Assembly: GCF_001013905.1 (NCBI RefSeq)
Contig: NZ_LN831790.1
Span: 4,230,001-4,294,000, forward strand
Reading direction: 5' to 3'
Origin: Streptomyces leeuwenhoekii
Lineage (GTDB): Bacteria > Actinomycetota > Actinomycetes > Streptomycetales > Streptomycetaceae
DNA length: 64,000 nt
This document shows positions 1-8,209 of this stretch, piece by piece; position 1 is the first letter of the stretch, and every line of letters begins with the position of its first letter. Under the pieces are notes generated by a model. It saw nothing but the letters and a program-made list of their open reading frames with translations, was not told the origin of the DNA and made no database searches. Both the position numbers and the translations under genes were made by a program.

Positions 1-1
1 G

Positions 2-433
2 GTCGCCTCGGCCGTCGCCAACAACGGCACGCTGATGAAGCCGTACATGGTCGACGAGCTCCAGGCCCCGAACCTCGACACCATCGAGAAGACGGACCCC
101 GAGGAGTACAGCAAGCCGCTGTCCGCGGAGAACGCGCAGATCCTCCAGTCGATGATGGAGACCGTCGTCAAGGACGGCACCGGCAAGAACGCGCAGATCC
201 CCGGGGTCACCGTCGGCGGCAAGACCGGTACCGCCCAGCACGGCGTGGAGAACAGCGAGAACCCCTACGCCTGGTTCATCTCCTACGCCAAGCAGAGCGA
301 CAACAGCTCCCCGGTCGCCGTGGCCGTGGTCGTCGAGGACGAGAACGCCAACCGTGACGACATCTCCGGCGGCGGCCTGGCGGCGCCCATCGCGAAGAGC
401 GTGATGGAGGCCGTCATCAAGAGCAAGAAGTGA
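2..433 (+). CDS. pbpA: Penicillin-binding protein transpeptidase, C-terminal end only (PbpA type)
   Basis: The reading frame is open from the first bases of the window, so this is the last ~143 residues of a longer gene. It contains the KTG box of penicillin-binding transpeptidases (VGGKTGTAQHG, near base 220) followed by the usual AWFISYA strand and a short C-terminal helix. Class B PBPs of this type cross-link peptidoglycan outside the membrane. The next gene on the same strand is pknB, the standard actinobacterial rodA-pbpA-pknB order, which is the reason for the pbpA name. The N-terminal anchor and the SxxK serine lie outside the window, so those parts cannot be checked. Confidence 0.88.
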   Translation, partial: VASAVANNGTLMKPYMVDELQAPNLDTIEKTDPEEYSKPLSAENAQILQSMMETVVKDGTGKNAQIPGVTVGGKTGTAQHGVENSENPYAWFISYAKQSDNSSPVAVAVVVEDENANRDDISGGGLAAPIAKSVMEAVIKSKK

Positions 434-461
434 GGCCGCGGCAGCGGCCGGAGCACGGCGC

Positions 462-522
462 GTGAGCGGAACACCCCGTACGTCCGGGCGGCGAGCGTCC
501 GCACGTACGTGACTCCGCTCAC
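462..522 (+). terminator. Bipartite hairpin after pbpA
   Basis: Nested inverted repeats lie 30 bases after the pbpA stop: GTGAGCGGA (462-470) with TCCGCTCAC (514-522), and inside them CGTACGT (477-483) with ACGTACG (503-509). This may terminate pbpA or act as a structured spacer before pknB. There is no T-run, which is common for streptomycete terminators. Confidence 0.45.
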
Positions 523-682
523 GTCCGTGTCACATCGGTGCACGTTGCGATACCGGTCCTGTATCGGCTGACCGGCTTTGGCCAGGTCACACAAAGCGAG
601 CCGGGTACGGTAGGCCCGGACGGCAGTCTGCGGCCGCACACGCGTGCCGGTCGGGACCGACGGAGAGGGCTGGTAGGTAACC

Positions 683-2707
683 ATGGAAGAGCCGCGTCGC
701 CTCGGCGGCCGGTACGAGCTGGGCCAAGTGCTCGGCCGTGGTGGCATGGCGGAGGTCTACCTCGGACATGACACCCGCCTCGGCCGCACCGTGGCGGTGA
801 AGACGCTGCGCGCGGACCTCGCGCGCGACCCCACCTTCCAGGCCCGGTTCCGCCGGGAGGCCCAGTCGGCCGCCTCGCTCAACCACCCCGCGATCGTGGC
901 GGTCTACGACACGGGCGAGGACTACATCGACGGGGTCTCCATCCCCTACATCGTCATGGAGTACGTCGACGGCTCCACCCTGCGCGAACTGCTGCACAGC
1001 GGCCGCAAGCTGCTGCCGGAGCGCGCCATGGAGATGACCATCGGCATCCTCCAGGGCCTGGAGTACGCCCACCGCAACGGCATCGTCCACCGTGACATCA
1101 AGCCGGCCAACGTCATGCTGACGCGGGGCGGCCAGGTCAAGGTGATGGACTTCGGCATCGCCCGCGCCATGGGCGACGCCGGCATGACGATGACGCAGAC
1201 GGCGGCGGTCATCGGCACCGCCCAGTACCTCTCGCCGGAGCAGGCCAAGGGCGAGCAGGTCGACGCCCGCTCCGACCTGTACTCCACCGGCTGCCTGCTG
1301 TACGAGCTGCTGACGGTCCGTCCGCCCTTCGTCGGCGACTCCCCGGTCGCGGTGGCCTACCAGCACGTCCGGGAGGAGCCGCAGGCGCCGAGCGTCTTCG
1401 ACCACGAGATCACGCCCGAGATGGACGCGATCGTGCTGAAGGCGCTGGTCAAGGAGCCGGACTACCGCTATCAGTCGGCCGACGAGATGCGCGCCGACAT
1501 CGAGGCGTGCCTCGACGGGCAGCCGGTCGCCGCCACCGCGGCGATGGGTGCGGCGGGCTACGGCGGCTACTCCGACGACCACCAGACGACGGCCCTGCGC
1601 GCCGACGCCGGCGGGCACGGGGGCGCCACGACGGTGCTGCCGCCGATGAACCCGGACGACGGCGGCTACGGCTACGACGACCGCCCCGACCGGCGCCGGC
1701 AGAAGAAGTCGTCCACCTCCACCGTCCTGCTGGTCCTGGCGGGCATCCTCGTCCTGGTCGGCGCCATCCTGATCGGCAAGTACGCGGTCGGCAACGGCGG
1801 GGGCGGCGACGACCAGGTCGCGGTGCCCGACCTCGTCGGCCAGACGCAGGAGGCGGCCGGGGACCTGCTGACCAACGTCGACCTGAAGGTGGGGACGGTC
1901 ACGCGGGAGCCCTGCGAGGAGCAGCCCAAGGGCAAGGTCTGCGAGCAGGACCCGGCCCAGGGCCGCGAGGTCGACAAGCAGACCACGGTCAACCTGGTGG
2001 TCTCCACGGGCGCCCCGAAGGTGACGGTGCCGAGCGTGATCGGCCTGAGCCTGGAGGAGGCCCAGTCGAAGCTGGAGGGCGACGACTACCAGTTCAAGGT
2101 CAAGACGGAGGAGCGCGAGACCTCCGACACCCCGGGCACCGTCCTGGACCAGGACCCGGTCAAGGGCAACGAGGTGGAGAAGGGCTCGACGATCACCCTC
2201 GTCGTCGCCAAGGCCGTGGAGAGGTCCACGGTGCCGGACGTCATCGGCCGGGACTGCGACTCGGCCAAGGCCCAGATGTCGGCGAGCAACCTGGTCGGCA
2301 ACTGCTCCGAGCAGGAGACCGACGACCCGAACCAGGTCGGCAGGGTCATCTCCACCACGCCGCAGGCGGGCCAGCAGGTCGACAAGGGATCGCCGGTTCA
2401 GATCATCGTCGGCAAGGCCAAGGCGGTCGAGCAGGTGCAGGTGCCGGGCAACCTGGTGGGCATGGCCCTCAAGGACGCCCGCAAGACGCTCCAGGACACC
2501 GGTCTCCAGGTCGGCAACGTCAGCGGGTCGCAGGACGACAACGCCCTGGTGCTCACGTCGGACCCGGCCCCGGGCACGACGGTCGACAAGGGCTCCGCGG
2601 TGAACCTGGTCACCGTGGGCGGCGCCGGCCGGGACAACGGGAACGGAAACGGGAACGGAGACAACCACGGCGGCTTCATCGGCGGCCTCCGCAACGAGGA
2701 CGACTGA
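683..2707 (+). CDS. pknB: PASTA-domain Ser/Thr protein kinase PknB
   Basis: 674-residue transmembrane kinase that senses cell-wall fragments. The kinase domain spans about 1-275: glycine loop GRGGMAEV, ATP-binding Lys40 (VAVK), catalytic Asp138 in HRDIKPAN, Asp156 of DFG, and SPEQ of the activation segment. A Gly/Tyr/Asp-rich juxtamembrane stretch leads to one membrane helix at about 347-368. Four extracellular PASTA repeats start near 378, 447, 515 and 585; each opens with a VPxxxG-like motif, and they bind muropeptides or lipid II in this family. The C-terminus is Gly/Asn-rich. The ATG is chosen because residues 10-20 already form the kinase start (RYELGQVLGRG). It follows pbpA, consistent with control of growth and division enzymes. 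Confidence 0.96.
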   Translation: MEEPRRLGGRYELGQVLGRGGMAEVYLGHDTRLGRTVAVKTLRADLARDPTFQARFRREAQSAASLNHPAIVAVYDTGEDYIDGVSIPYIVMEYVDGSTLRELLHSGRKLLPERAMEMTIGILQGLEYAHRNGIVHRDIKPANVMLTRGGQVKVMDFGIARAMGDAGMTMTQTAAVIGTAQYLSPEQAKGEQVDARSDLYSTGCLLYELLTVRPPFVGDSPVAVAYQHVREEPQAPSVFDHEITPEMDAIVLKALVKEPDYRYQSADEMRADIEACLDGQPVAATAAMGAAGYGGYSDDHQTTALRADAGGHGGATTVLPPMNPDDGGYGYDDRPDRRRQKKSSTSTVLLVLAGILVLVGAILIGKYAVGNGGGGDDQVAVPDLVGQTQEAAGDLLTNVDLKVGTVTREPCEEQPKGKVCEQDPAQGREVDKQTTVNLVVSTGAPKVTVPSVIGLSLEEAQSKLEGDDYQFKVKTEERETSDTPGTVLDQDPVKGNEVEKGSTITLVVAKAVERSTVPDVIGRDCDSAKAQMSASNLVGNCSEQETDDPNQVGRVISTTPQAGQQVDKGSPVQIIVGKAKAVEQVQVPGNLVGMALKDARKTLQDTGLQVGNVSGSQDDNALVLTSDPAPGTTVDKGSAVNLVTVGGAGRDNGNGNGNGDNHGGFIGGLRNEDD

Positions 2708-2734
2708 CCCGCCCGCCGTCACCGGAACACGAAG

Positions 2735-2770
2735 GAGCCCGGGCCCCCTGTCGACAGGGGGCCCGGGCTC
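2735..2770. terminator. 36-bp perfect palindrome between pknB and srtE2
   Basis: GAGCCCGGGCCCCCTGTC is followed immediately by its exact reverse complement, giving an 18-bp stem with no designed loop. It sits 28 bases after the pknB stop and about 80 bases beyond the end of the convergent sortase gene, so it can end both transcripts. Confidence 0.8.
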
Positions 2771-2847
2771 TTCCGCAGGGGGCCCGGCGGGGGGAATCAG
2801 CCGGGGAAATCAGTCCGGTGAGGCCGGGGCGGTGTCCTTCGGCCGGG

Positions 2848-3609
2848 TCAGCGCAGTTCCTCGGGCGGGGTGCGCTCGGCGTCCACCTTCTCCACCCGGT
2901 CCAGCTCGCCCCAGACGATGTACCGGTAGCGGCTGGTGTAGACCGGCGTGCAGGTCGTCAGCGTGATGTAGTGGCCGGCCTTCTTCCGGCCGGACTCCTC
3001 TGGCACGGGGTCGAGGACGTCGATGTTGTACTTCGAGGTCTCGGGCAGGATGCCGTAGACCTTGTAGACGTACCACTTGTCCCTGGTCTCGAAGACGATC
3101 GGGTCGCCCTTCTCGATCTTGTCGATGCCGTGGAACTTGGCCCCGTGGCCGTCGCGGTGGGCGGCCAGCGAGAAGTTGCCCTTCTTGCCCGACATCGGCA
3201 GCGTCGCCTTGACGGGGTCGGTGTAGTAGCCGGCGACACCGTCGTTGAGGATCTTCATCGACGTGCCCTTCTCGACGAGGATCTCGTCCTTCGACATCGA
3301 GGGGACGTGCAGGAAGCCGATGCCGGCCCTGGTGTCGAGGACGCCGGGGCCGGTGTCCTCGTGGTTCCAGGTGTCGCGGACCTTGTCGGCCTGCTGGTCG
3401 GCGGCGCGGTCCGCGATCACGTTCGTCCACCACAGCGAGTAGACGACGAACAGGCCCAGGACCAGGCCCGCGGTGATGAGGAGTTCGCCGAGGAAGCCGA
3501 CCGCCACGGCGATCGGCCCCCGTCCGCGGCGGCGGCCCGCCGGAGGCGCGGCGCCGGACCCGTCGGTGTGCTCGTGCTCTTCGTGGTCCGTTTCGGTGGT
3601 CGCTGCCAC
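2848..3609 (-). CDS. srtE2: Class E sortase (SrtE2-like)
   Basis: 253-residue membrane-bound transpeptidase that joins LAXTG-type surface proteins to peptidoglycan. One membrane helix lies at about 33-58; the catalytic domain follows, with His151 (LAAHRDGHG), Cys220 (ITLTTCTP) and an arginine in the TSRYR segment (227 or 229). Start is a GTG with AGGGCAG about 10 bases upstream. It begins 13 bases after the end of the larger sortase gene, so the two are one transcript. Paired class E sortases at this locus are known in S. coelicolor (SrtE1/SrtE2), where they anchor chaplins for aerial growth; the 1/2 assignment here rests on gene order. Confidence 0.92.
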   Translation of the reverse strand: MAATTETDHEEHEHTDGSGAAPPAGRRRGRGPIAVAVGFLGELLITAGLVLGLFVVYSLWWTNVIADRAADQQADKVRDTWNHEDTGPGVLDTRAGIGFLHVPSMSKDEILVEKGTSMKILNDGVAGYYTDPVKATLPMSGKKGNFSLAAHRDGHGAKFHGIDKIEKGDPIVFETRDKWYVYKVYGILPETSKYNIDVLDPVPEESGRKKAGHYITLTTCTPVYTSRYRYIVWGELDRVEKVDAERTPPEELR

Positions 3610-3622
3610 TGGTCATCTGCCC

Positions 3623-4864
3623 TTAATTGACGAGCGCATCCGGCTTGCCCTTGCTGCGCGGCCGTTCCTCGACCATCTTGCCCCAGACGATCAGCCGGTA
3701 CTTGCTGGTGAACTCCGGCGTGCAGGTGGTCAGCGTGATGTACCGGCCGGGCCCGGTGAACCCCGATCCCCTGGGGACGGGATCGAGCACGCTGATGTTG
3801 CTCGGCGAGGTCACCGGCAGCATGGACGCCATCTTGTAGACGAAGTACGTGTCCTGGGTCTCGACGACGATCGCGTCACCGGGCGACAGACGGTTGATGT
3901 AGCGGAACGGCTCGCCGTGCGTGTTGCGGTGGCCCGCGAGCCCGAAGTTGCCGGTCTTGTCCTCGGGCATGGCGGTCTTCAGCGGCTCCGAGCCGTAGTG
4001 GCCGACCATGCCCCGGTCCAGCACGCCCTTGCTGCTGATGCCCTCGGCGATGGGCACCACCACGTCCAGCTTGGGGATGTGCAGGAGGGCGAAGCCCTGC
4101 CCCGGTTCGAAGGTGCCCGGGTTGCGCTTTCCGTTGGCCCAGTCGTCCTGGAGGCTGCTGGCCGCCTGGTCGGCCTGCGCGTGCGCGCGGACGTTCGTCC
4201 ACCAGAGCTGGTAGGTGACGAACAGCAGCATCAGCACGCCGGTCGTGATGAACAGCTCGCCGATGACCCGGCTGGCGATCACGCCCGCGCTCGGCTTGCG
4301 CGCCCGGGCCCGGCGGCGGGCCTCGACACGCGACAGGGGCCGGGACTCCTCGCTCTCGCGCGCGTCACCCGGCCCCGGGGTCCCGGGGCGGGCCGTGCCG
4401 CCATGGCGCCCGTGGCGGCCTCTGGCGGCCTTTCTGCGGGCCGCGCGGCCGGGCGGGGCGGGGGCAGCGCGGCCGGGGGACGCGGAGGCGCCGGAGGCCG
4501 GGCGCGATCCGCCGGGGGGACCGGCCACCCGCAGGGCGACCGTCTCGTCGTCCGCGGGGGGTTCGTACCGCGGCGGCGCGGACGGCTCGGGGGCGGTTCC
4601 GTAGGGCGGCACCGTGTAAGGGGCCTCCGTGCCCGGGTAGGGCTCCCGGGCGGCGGCGTACGGCTCCCCGGCCGCCTGGTACGCCCGCGCCGCCGGAGGC
4701 TCGTGGTAGGCCTCCCCGGCCGTGGGGTACGCTTCCGCGCCCGGCCGGCCCTCCCCGAACGCGCCCGGAGCCTCGTACGGCCGCCGCGCGTCCGAGGTGC
4801 CCTGCTCGCCGGCGCCGCCGTAGGGGTCCGCGCCGGACTCGCGCTCGGGGCGCAGCGCGGTCAC
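3623..4864 (-). CDS. srtE1: Class E sortase with long proline-rich N-terminus (SrtE1-like)
   Basis: 413 residues, about 160 longer than the neighbouring sortase because of a low-complexity cytoplasmic N-terminus (about 1-195) rich in Pro, Ala, Gly and Tyr (repeats like EPYA, EPYP, APYT). One membrane helix at about 200-220 is followed by the catalytic domain: His312 (LAGHRNTHG), Cys381 (LTTCTPEF), Arg390 (TSKYR). The GTG start overlaps the TGA of the upstream amidotransferase gene in a GTGA arrangement, implying translational coupling. Expected role: covalent attachment of LAXTG surface proteins. The function of the N-terminal extension is unknown. Confidence 0.92.
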   Translation of the reverse strand: MTALRPERESGADPYGGAGEQGTSDARRPYEAPGAFGEGRPGAEAYPTAGEAYHEPPAARAYQAAGEPYAAAREPYPGTEAPYTVPPYGTAPEPSAPPRYEPPADDETVALRVAGPPGGSRPASGASASPGRAAPAPPGRAARRKAARGRHGRHGGTARPGTPGPGDARESEESRPLSRVEARRRARARKPSAGVIASRVIGELFITTGVLMLLFVTYQLWWTNVRAHAQADQAASSLQDDWANGKRNPGTFEPGQGFALLHIPKLDVVVPIAEGISSKGVLDRGMVGHYGSEPLKTAMPEDKTGNFGLAGHRNTHGEPFRYINRLSPGDAIVVETQDTYFVYKMASMLPVTSPSNISVLDPVPRGSGFTGPGRYITLTTCTPEFTSKYRLIVWGKMVEERPRSKGKPDALVN

Positions 4865-5499
4865 GCCGTGGCCCTGCCCACCACCGGGGCGAGCCCCGCC
4901 GACCTCGCCACCGCGCCCTCGTCACCGCACTCCGCCAGCCAGTTGGCCAGCATCCGGTGTCCGTGCTCGGTCAGTACCGACTCCGGGTGGAACTGCACGC
5001 CCTCGACGGGCAGTTCACGGTGGCGCAGGCCCATGATGATGCCGTCCTGCGTACGGGCCGTGACCTCCAGCTCGGCCGGCACGGTCGCGGGCTCGGCGGC
5101 CAGCGAGTGGTAGCGCGTCGCGGTGAAGGGCGAGGGCAGCCCGGCGAAGACGCCCTTGCCCTCGTGCTCCACCGGAGAGGTCTTGCCGTGCAGGAGCTGC
5201 GGCGCCCGGTCCACCACACCGCCGTACGCGACCTGCATCGACTGCATGCCGAGGCAGACGCCGAAGACGGGCACCCCGGTCGCCGCGCAGTGCCGCACCA
5301 TGTCCACGCACACGCCGGCCTGCTCCGGCGCGCCGGGGCCGGGCGACAGCAGCACGCCGTCGAAGCCGTCCTGGGCGTGCGCGGTCGCCACCTCGTCGTT
5401 GCGCAGCACCTCGCACTCGGCGCCGAGCTGATACAGGTACTGCACCAGGTTGAAGACGAAGCTGTCGTAGTTGTCGACGACGAGAATCCGTGCACTCAC
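4861..5499 (-). CDS. pabA: Class I glutamine amidotransferase, anthranilate/aminodeoxychorismate synthase component II
   Basis: 212 residues, full length for the PabA/TrpG family, which releases ammonia from glutamine for the chorismate-using partner. The catalytic triad is visible: Cys82 in FGVCLGMQ, His171 and Glu173 in VQFHPESVL; the N-terminal ILVVDNYDSF motif is typical. The frame is open further upstream, but the GTG at 5499 is preferred because residue 2 onward matches the family start and it overlaps the TGA of the upstream small gene (GTGA). No partner (pabB/trpE) is present here. Whether it serves folate or tryptophan synthesis cannot be decided from sequence; its operon with sortases is conserved but unexplained. 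Confidence 0.88.
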   Translation of the reverse strand: MSARILVVDNYDSFVFNLVQYLYQLGAECEVLRNDEVATAHAQDGFDGVLLSPGPGAPEQAGVCVDMVRHCAATGVPVFGVCLGMQSMQVAYGGVVDRAPQLLHGKTSPVEHEGKGVFAGLPSPFTATRYHSLAAEPATVPAELEVTARTQDGIIMGLRHRELPVEGVQFHPESVLTEHGHRMLANWLAECGDEGAVARSAGLAPVVGRATA

Positions 5500-5657
5500 T
5501 GGTTGTCCACCGTCACATCGTTGAAGGGCAGCAGCGGTTCGGCCCATGGGAAGACGTACTGGAACAGCACGTAGACCACGGCCAGCACCAGCACGATCGA
5601 GAGCAGGGCCTTCACCCACGCGTTCCCCGGCAGATGCCGCCAGATCCAGCCGTACAT
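5496..5657 (-). CDS. Small single-pass membrane protein
   Basis: 53 residues starting MYGWIW, with one clear membrane helix (about 16-36, KALLSIVLVLAVVYVLFQYV) and a short acidic C-terminus ending VDNQ. The ATG at 5657 has a good ribosome site (GGAAGGGA) seven bases upstream, and the stop overlaps the amidotransferase start. I do not recognise a named family. Its position between the DUF881 gene and pabA/srtE, and its translational coupling, suggest a small partner of an envelope process; that is inference only. Confidence 0.75.
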   Translation of the reverse strand: MYGWIWRHLPGNAWVKALLSIVLVLAVVYVLFQYVFPWAEPLLPFNDVTVDNQ

Positions 5658-5771
5658 GCCGTCCCTTCCGTCGCACCACGGCACCAGACTCACGCCGTAC
5701 GGGACCAGACTAACGGCGCCGGGCCCTCGATTCCCCGGGCTCCGCGGGCTGGACGGAATCCGTGCGCCGGG

Positions 5772-6551
5772 TCAGGGCGCGGGCTGGGCGTAGTGCAGGT
5801 CGACCGCGCCGGAGTATCCCGGCAGCGTCACCTTCCCGTCCTCCCGTACGTTCCAGCCCAGGCCGTAGACGTTGACGTAGACCATGTAGTTCTGGATCGC
5901 CGGGGAGGCGGCGAGCGCCCGCTTCAGCTTCCCGGGGTCGCCGACCGCCGTGATCTTGTACGGCGGTGAGTAGACGCGGCCCTGGAGGATGAGGGTGTTG
6001 CCGACGCAGCGAACGGCGCTGGTCGAGATCAGCCTCTGGTCCATGACCTTGATGCCCTGGGCGCCGCCCTGCCACAGGGCGTTCACCACGGCCTGGAGGT
6101 CCTGCTGGTGGATGACCAGGTAGTCGGGCTGCGGCTCGGGATAGCCGGGCAGCTTGGCGGTGGCGTTCGGCGGGGCGTCGTCGAGCGTGACGGTGATCGC
6201 CTCGCCCGTCAGCTCCTGGGTGCCGGCTTTCTCCTCCAGGTCCGCGAGCTTGGCGTCCTCGGCTTTCGTACTGCCGTCGTCGCGCTCGGCGAGTGATTCG
6301 ATCTCGTGGCGCAGGGCCGCGTTGGACTCGTCGAGCCGGGCGTTGTCGCGGCTGCGCTCCTGGATGAGATCGGACAGCTTCAGCAAGGAGGTGTCCGTGC
6401 GGATATTGGTGCCTTTGGCAGTGTTGAAACTGGTGAAGAAAATGAGCCCGGCGAGAGCGAAGACACCCGCCGTGAGCACCCGCACGGGCCGGATTCGGCG
6501 CCCGCGGGCAGGGCTGGATCCCGCTGCGGGGAAGTCGGCAGAATTGCTCAA
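5772..6551 (-). CDS. DUF881 family membrane-anchored protein
   Basis: 259 residues. A basic N-terminus and one membrane helix at about 23-41 are followed by a predicted coiled coil (about 50-105: LIQERSRDNARLDESN and following) and the DUF881 domain (about 110-259: ALWQGGAQGIKVMDQRLI, YSPPYKITAVGDP). DUF881 proteins are extracytoplasmic and often lie near division genes in Gram-positives; their activity is unknown. It is divergent from crgA across 141 bases and probably heads the leftward srtE operon, although 114 bases separate it from the next gene. Confidence 0.9.
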   Translation of the reverse strand: MSNSADFPAAGSSPARGRRIRPVRVLTAGVFALAGLIFFTSFNTAKGTNIRTDTSLLKLSDLIQERSRDNARLDESNAALRHEIESLAERDDGSTKAEDAKLADLEEKAGTQELTGEAITVTLDDAPPNATAKLPGYPEPQPDYLVIHQQDLQAVVNALWQGGAQGIKVMDQRLISTSAVRCVGNTLILQGRVYSPPYKITAVGDPGKLKRALAASPAIQNYMVYVNVYGLGWNVREDGKVTLPGYSGAVDLHYAQPAP

Positions 6552-6692
6552 CGTACCCTTATCTCCTTCGGCGCCACGGAAGCACTACGCTAACGGACGC
6601 CCGGGGAGCGCCTTTCCGTCCCCTTGTACGTCGCCCCGAGCCCGACCCAGTTCCCTGCGCGGCCACGCAGCGCATCGACAGGAGAGACCCTC

Positions 6693-6947
6693 GTGCCGAA
6701 GTCACGTATCCGCAAGAAGGCCGACTACACGCCGCCGCCGGCGAAGCAGGCGACCGCCATCAAGATGAACAGCCGCGCCTGGGTCGCGCCGGTGATGCTG
6801 GCCATGTTCGTCATCGGGCTGGCCTGGATCGTCGTCTTCTACGTCACCGACGGCTCGCTGCCCATCGACAAGCTGGACAACTGGAACATCGTGGTCGGCT
6901 TCGGCTTCATCGCCGCCGGGTTCGGTGTCTCCACGCAGTGGAAGTAG
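6693..6947 (+). CDS. crgA: Cell division protein CrgA
   Basis: 84 residues, the normal CrgA length. Basic N-terminus ([15 protein letters not shown]) and two membrane helices (about 28-50 and 64-82) separated by a short loop with DGSLPIDKL. CrgA is an actinobacterial septation regulator that affects FtsZ ring formation in Streptomyces and recruits PBPs in mycobacteria. The GTG at 6693 is chosen over upstream in-frame codons because GGAGAG lies 6 bases before it and the product then matches the family N-terminus. Monocistronic: the next gene is on the other strand. Confidence 0.96.
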   Translation: MPKSRIRKKADYTPPPAKQATAIKMNSRAWVAPVMLAMFVIGLAWIVVFYVTDGSLPIDKLDNWNIVVGFGFIAAGFGVSTQWK

Positions 6948-6982
6948 CGGTCGCTTCCTCGTGAACACAGCTCTGCCCACGG

Positions 6983-7196
6983 CTATCCACTGAGTTATCC
7001 ACAGCCGTTGTCCACAGTGGGGAAAAAGAACGACGATCTGTGGATAACTCATCGGGGGTTGACGCCGGTGTGACGGAACGACTGGTAACCGAAAACATGT
7101 TCGCCCCCTGCCTGACCTGCGGAAACGCTGGTCAGCGACAGGGGGCACAGTTGTTCCCGCACGGTGTGCACAAGAACCGCCACACGCTGTGGACAA
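6983..7196. promoter_or_regulatory. Cluster of DnaA boxes in the crgA-rhomboid intergenic region
   Basis: Within 214 bases there are four nine-mers matching the DnaA box exactly: TTATCCACA (6995-7003), TTGTCCACA (7008-7016), TGTGGATAA (7039-7047) and TGTGGACAA (7188-7196), plus a weaker GCTATCCAC near 6983. Two are in each orientation. Outside oriC (about 20 kb away) such density is not expected by chance at this GC content. A DnaA-box cluster near oriC that restrains initiation has been reported in S. coelicolor; I cannot confirm that this is the same site. Confidence 0.75.
7103..7146. terminator. Imperfect long hairpin downstream of the rhomboid gene
   Basis: GCCCCCTG (7103-7110) pairs with CAGGGGGC (7139-7146), and inside it CTGACC (7112-7117) pairs with GGTCAG (7130-7135). 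It lies 59 bases beyond the end of the leftward rhomboid gene and inside the DnaA-box cluster. It may terminate that transcript. Confidence 0.4.
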
Positions 7197-7204
7197 CACG
7201 CCGC

Positions 7205-8119
7205 TCAGGTGAGCTGGCTTGTCCTCAACAGGGACAGCACGATGATCGCGGCGAGGACCAGCGCACAGGTGCCGTACTGGACCAGCGTCCGCCGCTCACG
7301 CGGGGCGTGCACCATGGCGTACCCGATCACCACACCGGCGACCAGACCGCCGATGTGGGCCTGCCAGGCGATGTTGAACCCGGGACTGAAGGTGAAGACC
7401 AGGTTGATCGCCAGCAGGACGACCACCGGGCGCATGTCCTGGTTGAGGCGCCGCATGAGGACGGCGGTCGCGCCGAACAGGCCGAAGATCGCGCCCGAGG
7501 CGCCGAGCGAGGGCTGGTTCGGGGCTGCGATCAGATACGACAGCGCGCTTCCGGCCAGCCCGGCGAGGAAGTAGAGCGCGAGGTAGCGGGCACGGCCGAG
7601 GGCCGCCTCGAGCGGGCCGCCGATCCACCACAGGCTGAGCATGTTGAACAGCACGTGCAGGGTGCTGCCGTGCAGGAACATCGAGGTCAGCAGCCGGTAC
7701 CACTGCCCCTCGGCCACGCCTTCGACCGAGCCCAGCAGGGGGACGTACGCCTGCCCGAGGAGGGTGAAGCGGTCGGTGAAGCGGTCGCCCACGGCGAGCT
7801 GCGCCAGGAACAGGGCGAGGTTGACACCGATCAGCGCCTTGGTGACCAGGCGCGGGTCGGCCGTGAGGGTGCCGCCGGCCAGCGTGCGGGGCCGGGACGC
7901 GTCCGGCGCGTGCCCCGTGCCCGAACCGCTGCGGACGCAGTCGGGGCACTGGAAGCCCACGGAGGCGTCGACCATGCACTCGGGGCATATCGGCCGCTCG
8001 CAGCGGGTGCAGCGGACGCCGGTCTCGCGGTCCGGGTGGCGATAGCAGGTGGGCAGGGACCGGGCGTCCTTCGGACCGGTGTCCTCCGGGCCCCGCGGGC
8101 TGCCTGGCGCCTGATCCAT
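7205..8119 (-). CDS. Rhomboid family intramembrane serine protease with N-terminal zinc-binding region
   Basis: 304 residues. The first ~65 contain CxxC/CxxH-type pairs (CYRHPDRETGVRC, CERPICPEC, FQCPDC), a small zinc-binding module often seen on actinobacterial rhomboids. Six or seven membrane helices follow. Catalytic Ser208 sits in LGASGAIFG, His255 in AHIGG, and HxxxN (His155-Asn159) forms the oxyanion region, so it should be an active membrane-embedded protease; the substrate is unknown. The ATG at 8119 is preferred over one 27 bases upstream because GAGGGGAT precedes it closely. Transcribed alone, after the cyclophilin gene. Confidence 0.93.
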   Translation of the reverse strand: MDQAPGSPRGPEDTGPKDARSLPTCYRHPDRETGVRCTRCERPICPECMVDASVGFQCPDCVRSGSGTGHAPDASRPRTLAGGTLTADPRLVTKALIGVNLALFLAQLAVGDRFTDRFTLLGQAYVPLLGSVEGVAEGQWYRLLTSMFLHGSTLHVLFNMLSLWWIGGPLEAALGRARYLALYFLAGLAGSALSYLIAAPNQPSLGASGAIFGLFGATAVLMRRLNQDMRPVVVLLAINLVFTFSPGFNIAWQAHIGGLVAGVVIGYAMVHAPRERRTLVQYGTCALVLAAIIVLSLLRTSQLT

Positions 8120-8151
8120 AAGATCCCCTCGGTCGTCTGCGGGCAATGCGC

Positions 8152-8183
8152 CGCCCCGCTCATCCTTACGGACGAGCGGGGCG
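8152..8183 (-). terminator. Hairpin after the cyclophilin gene
   Basis: CGCCCCGCTC (8152-8161) pairs with GAGCGGGGCG (8174-8183) across a 12-base loop, just beyond the cyclophilin stop and upstream of the rhomboid gene. Confidence 0.65.
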
Positions 8184-8209
8184 TTTGGTTCCCCCTGGGG
8201 GACTGGGAC

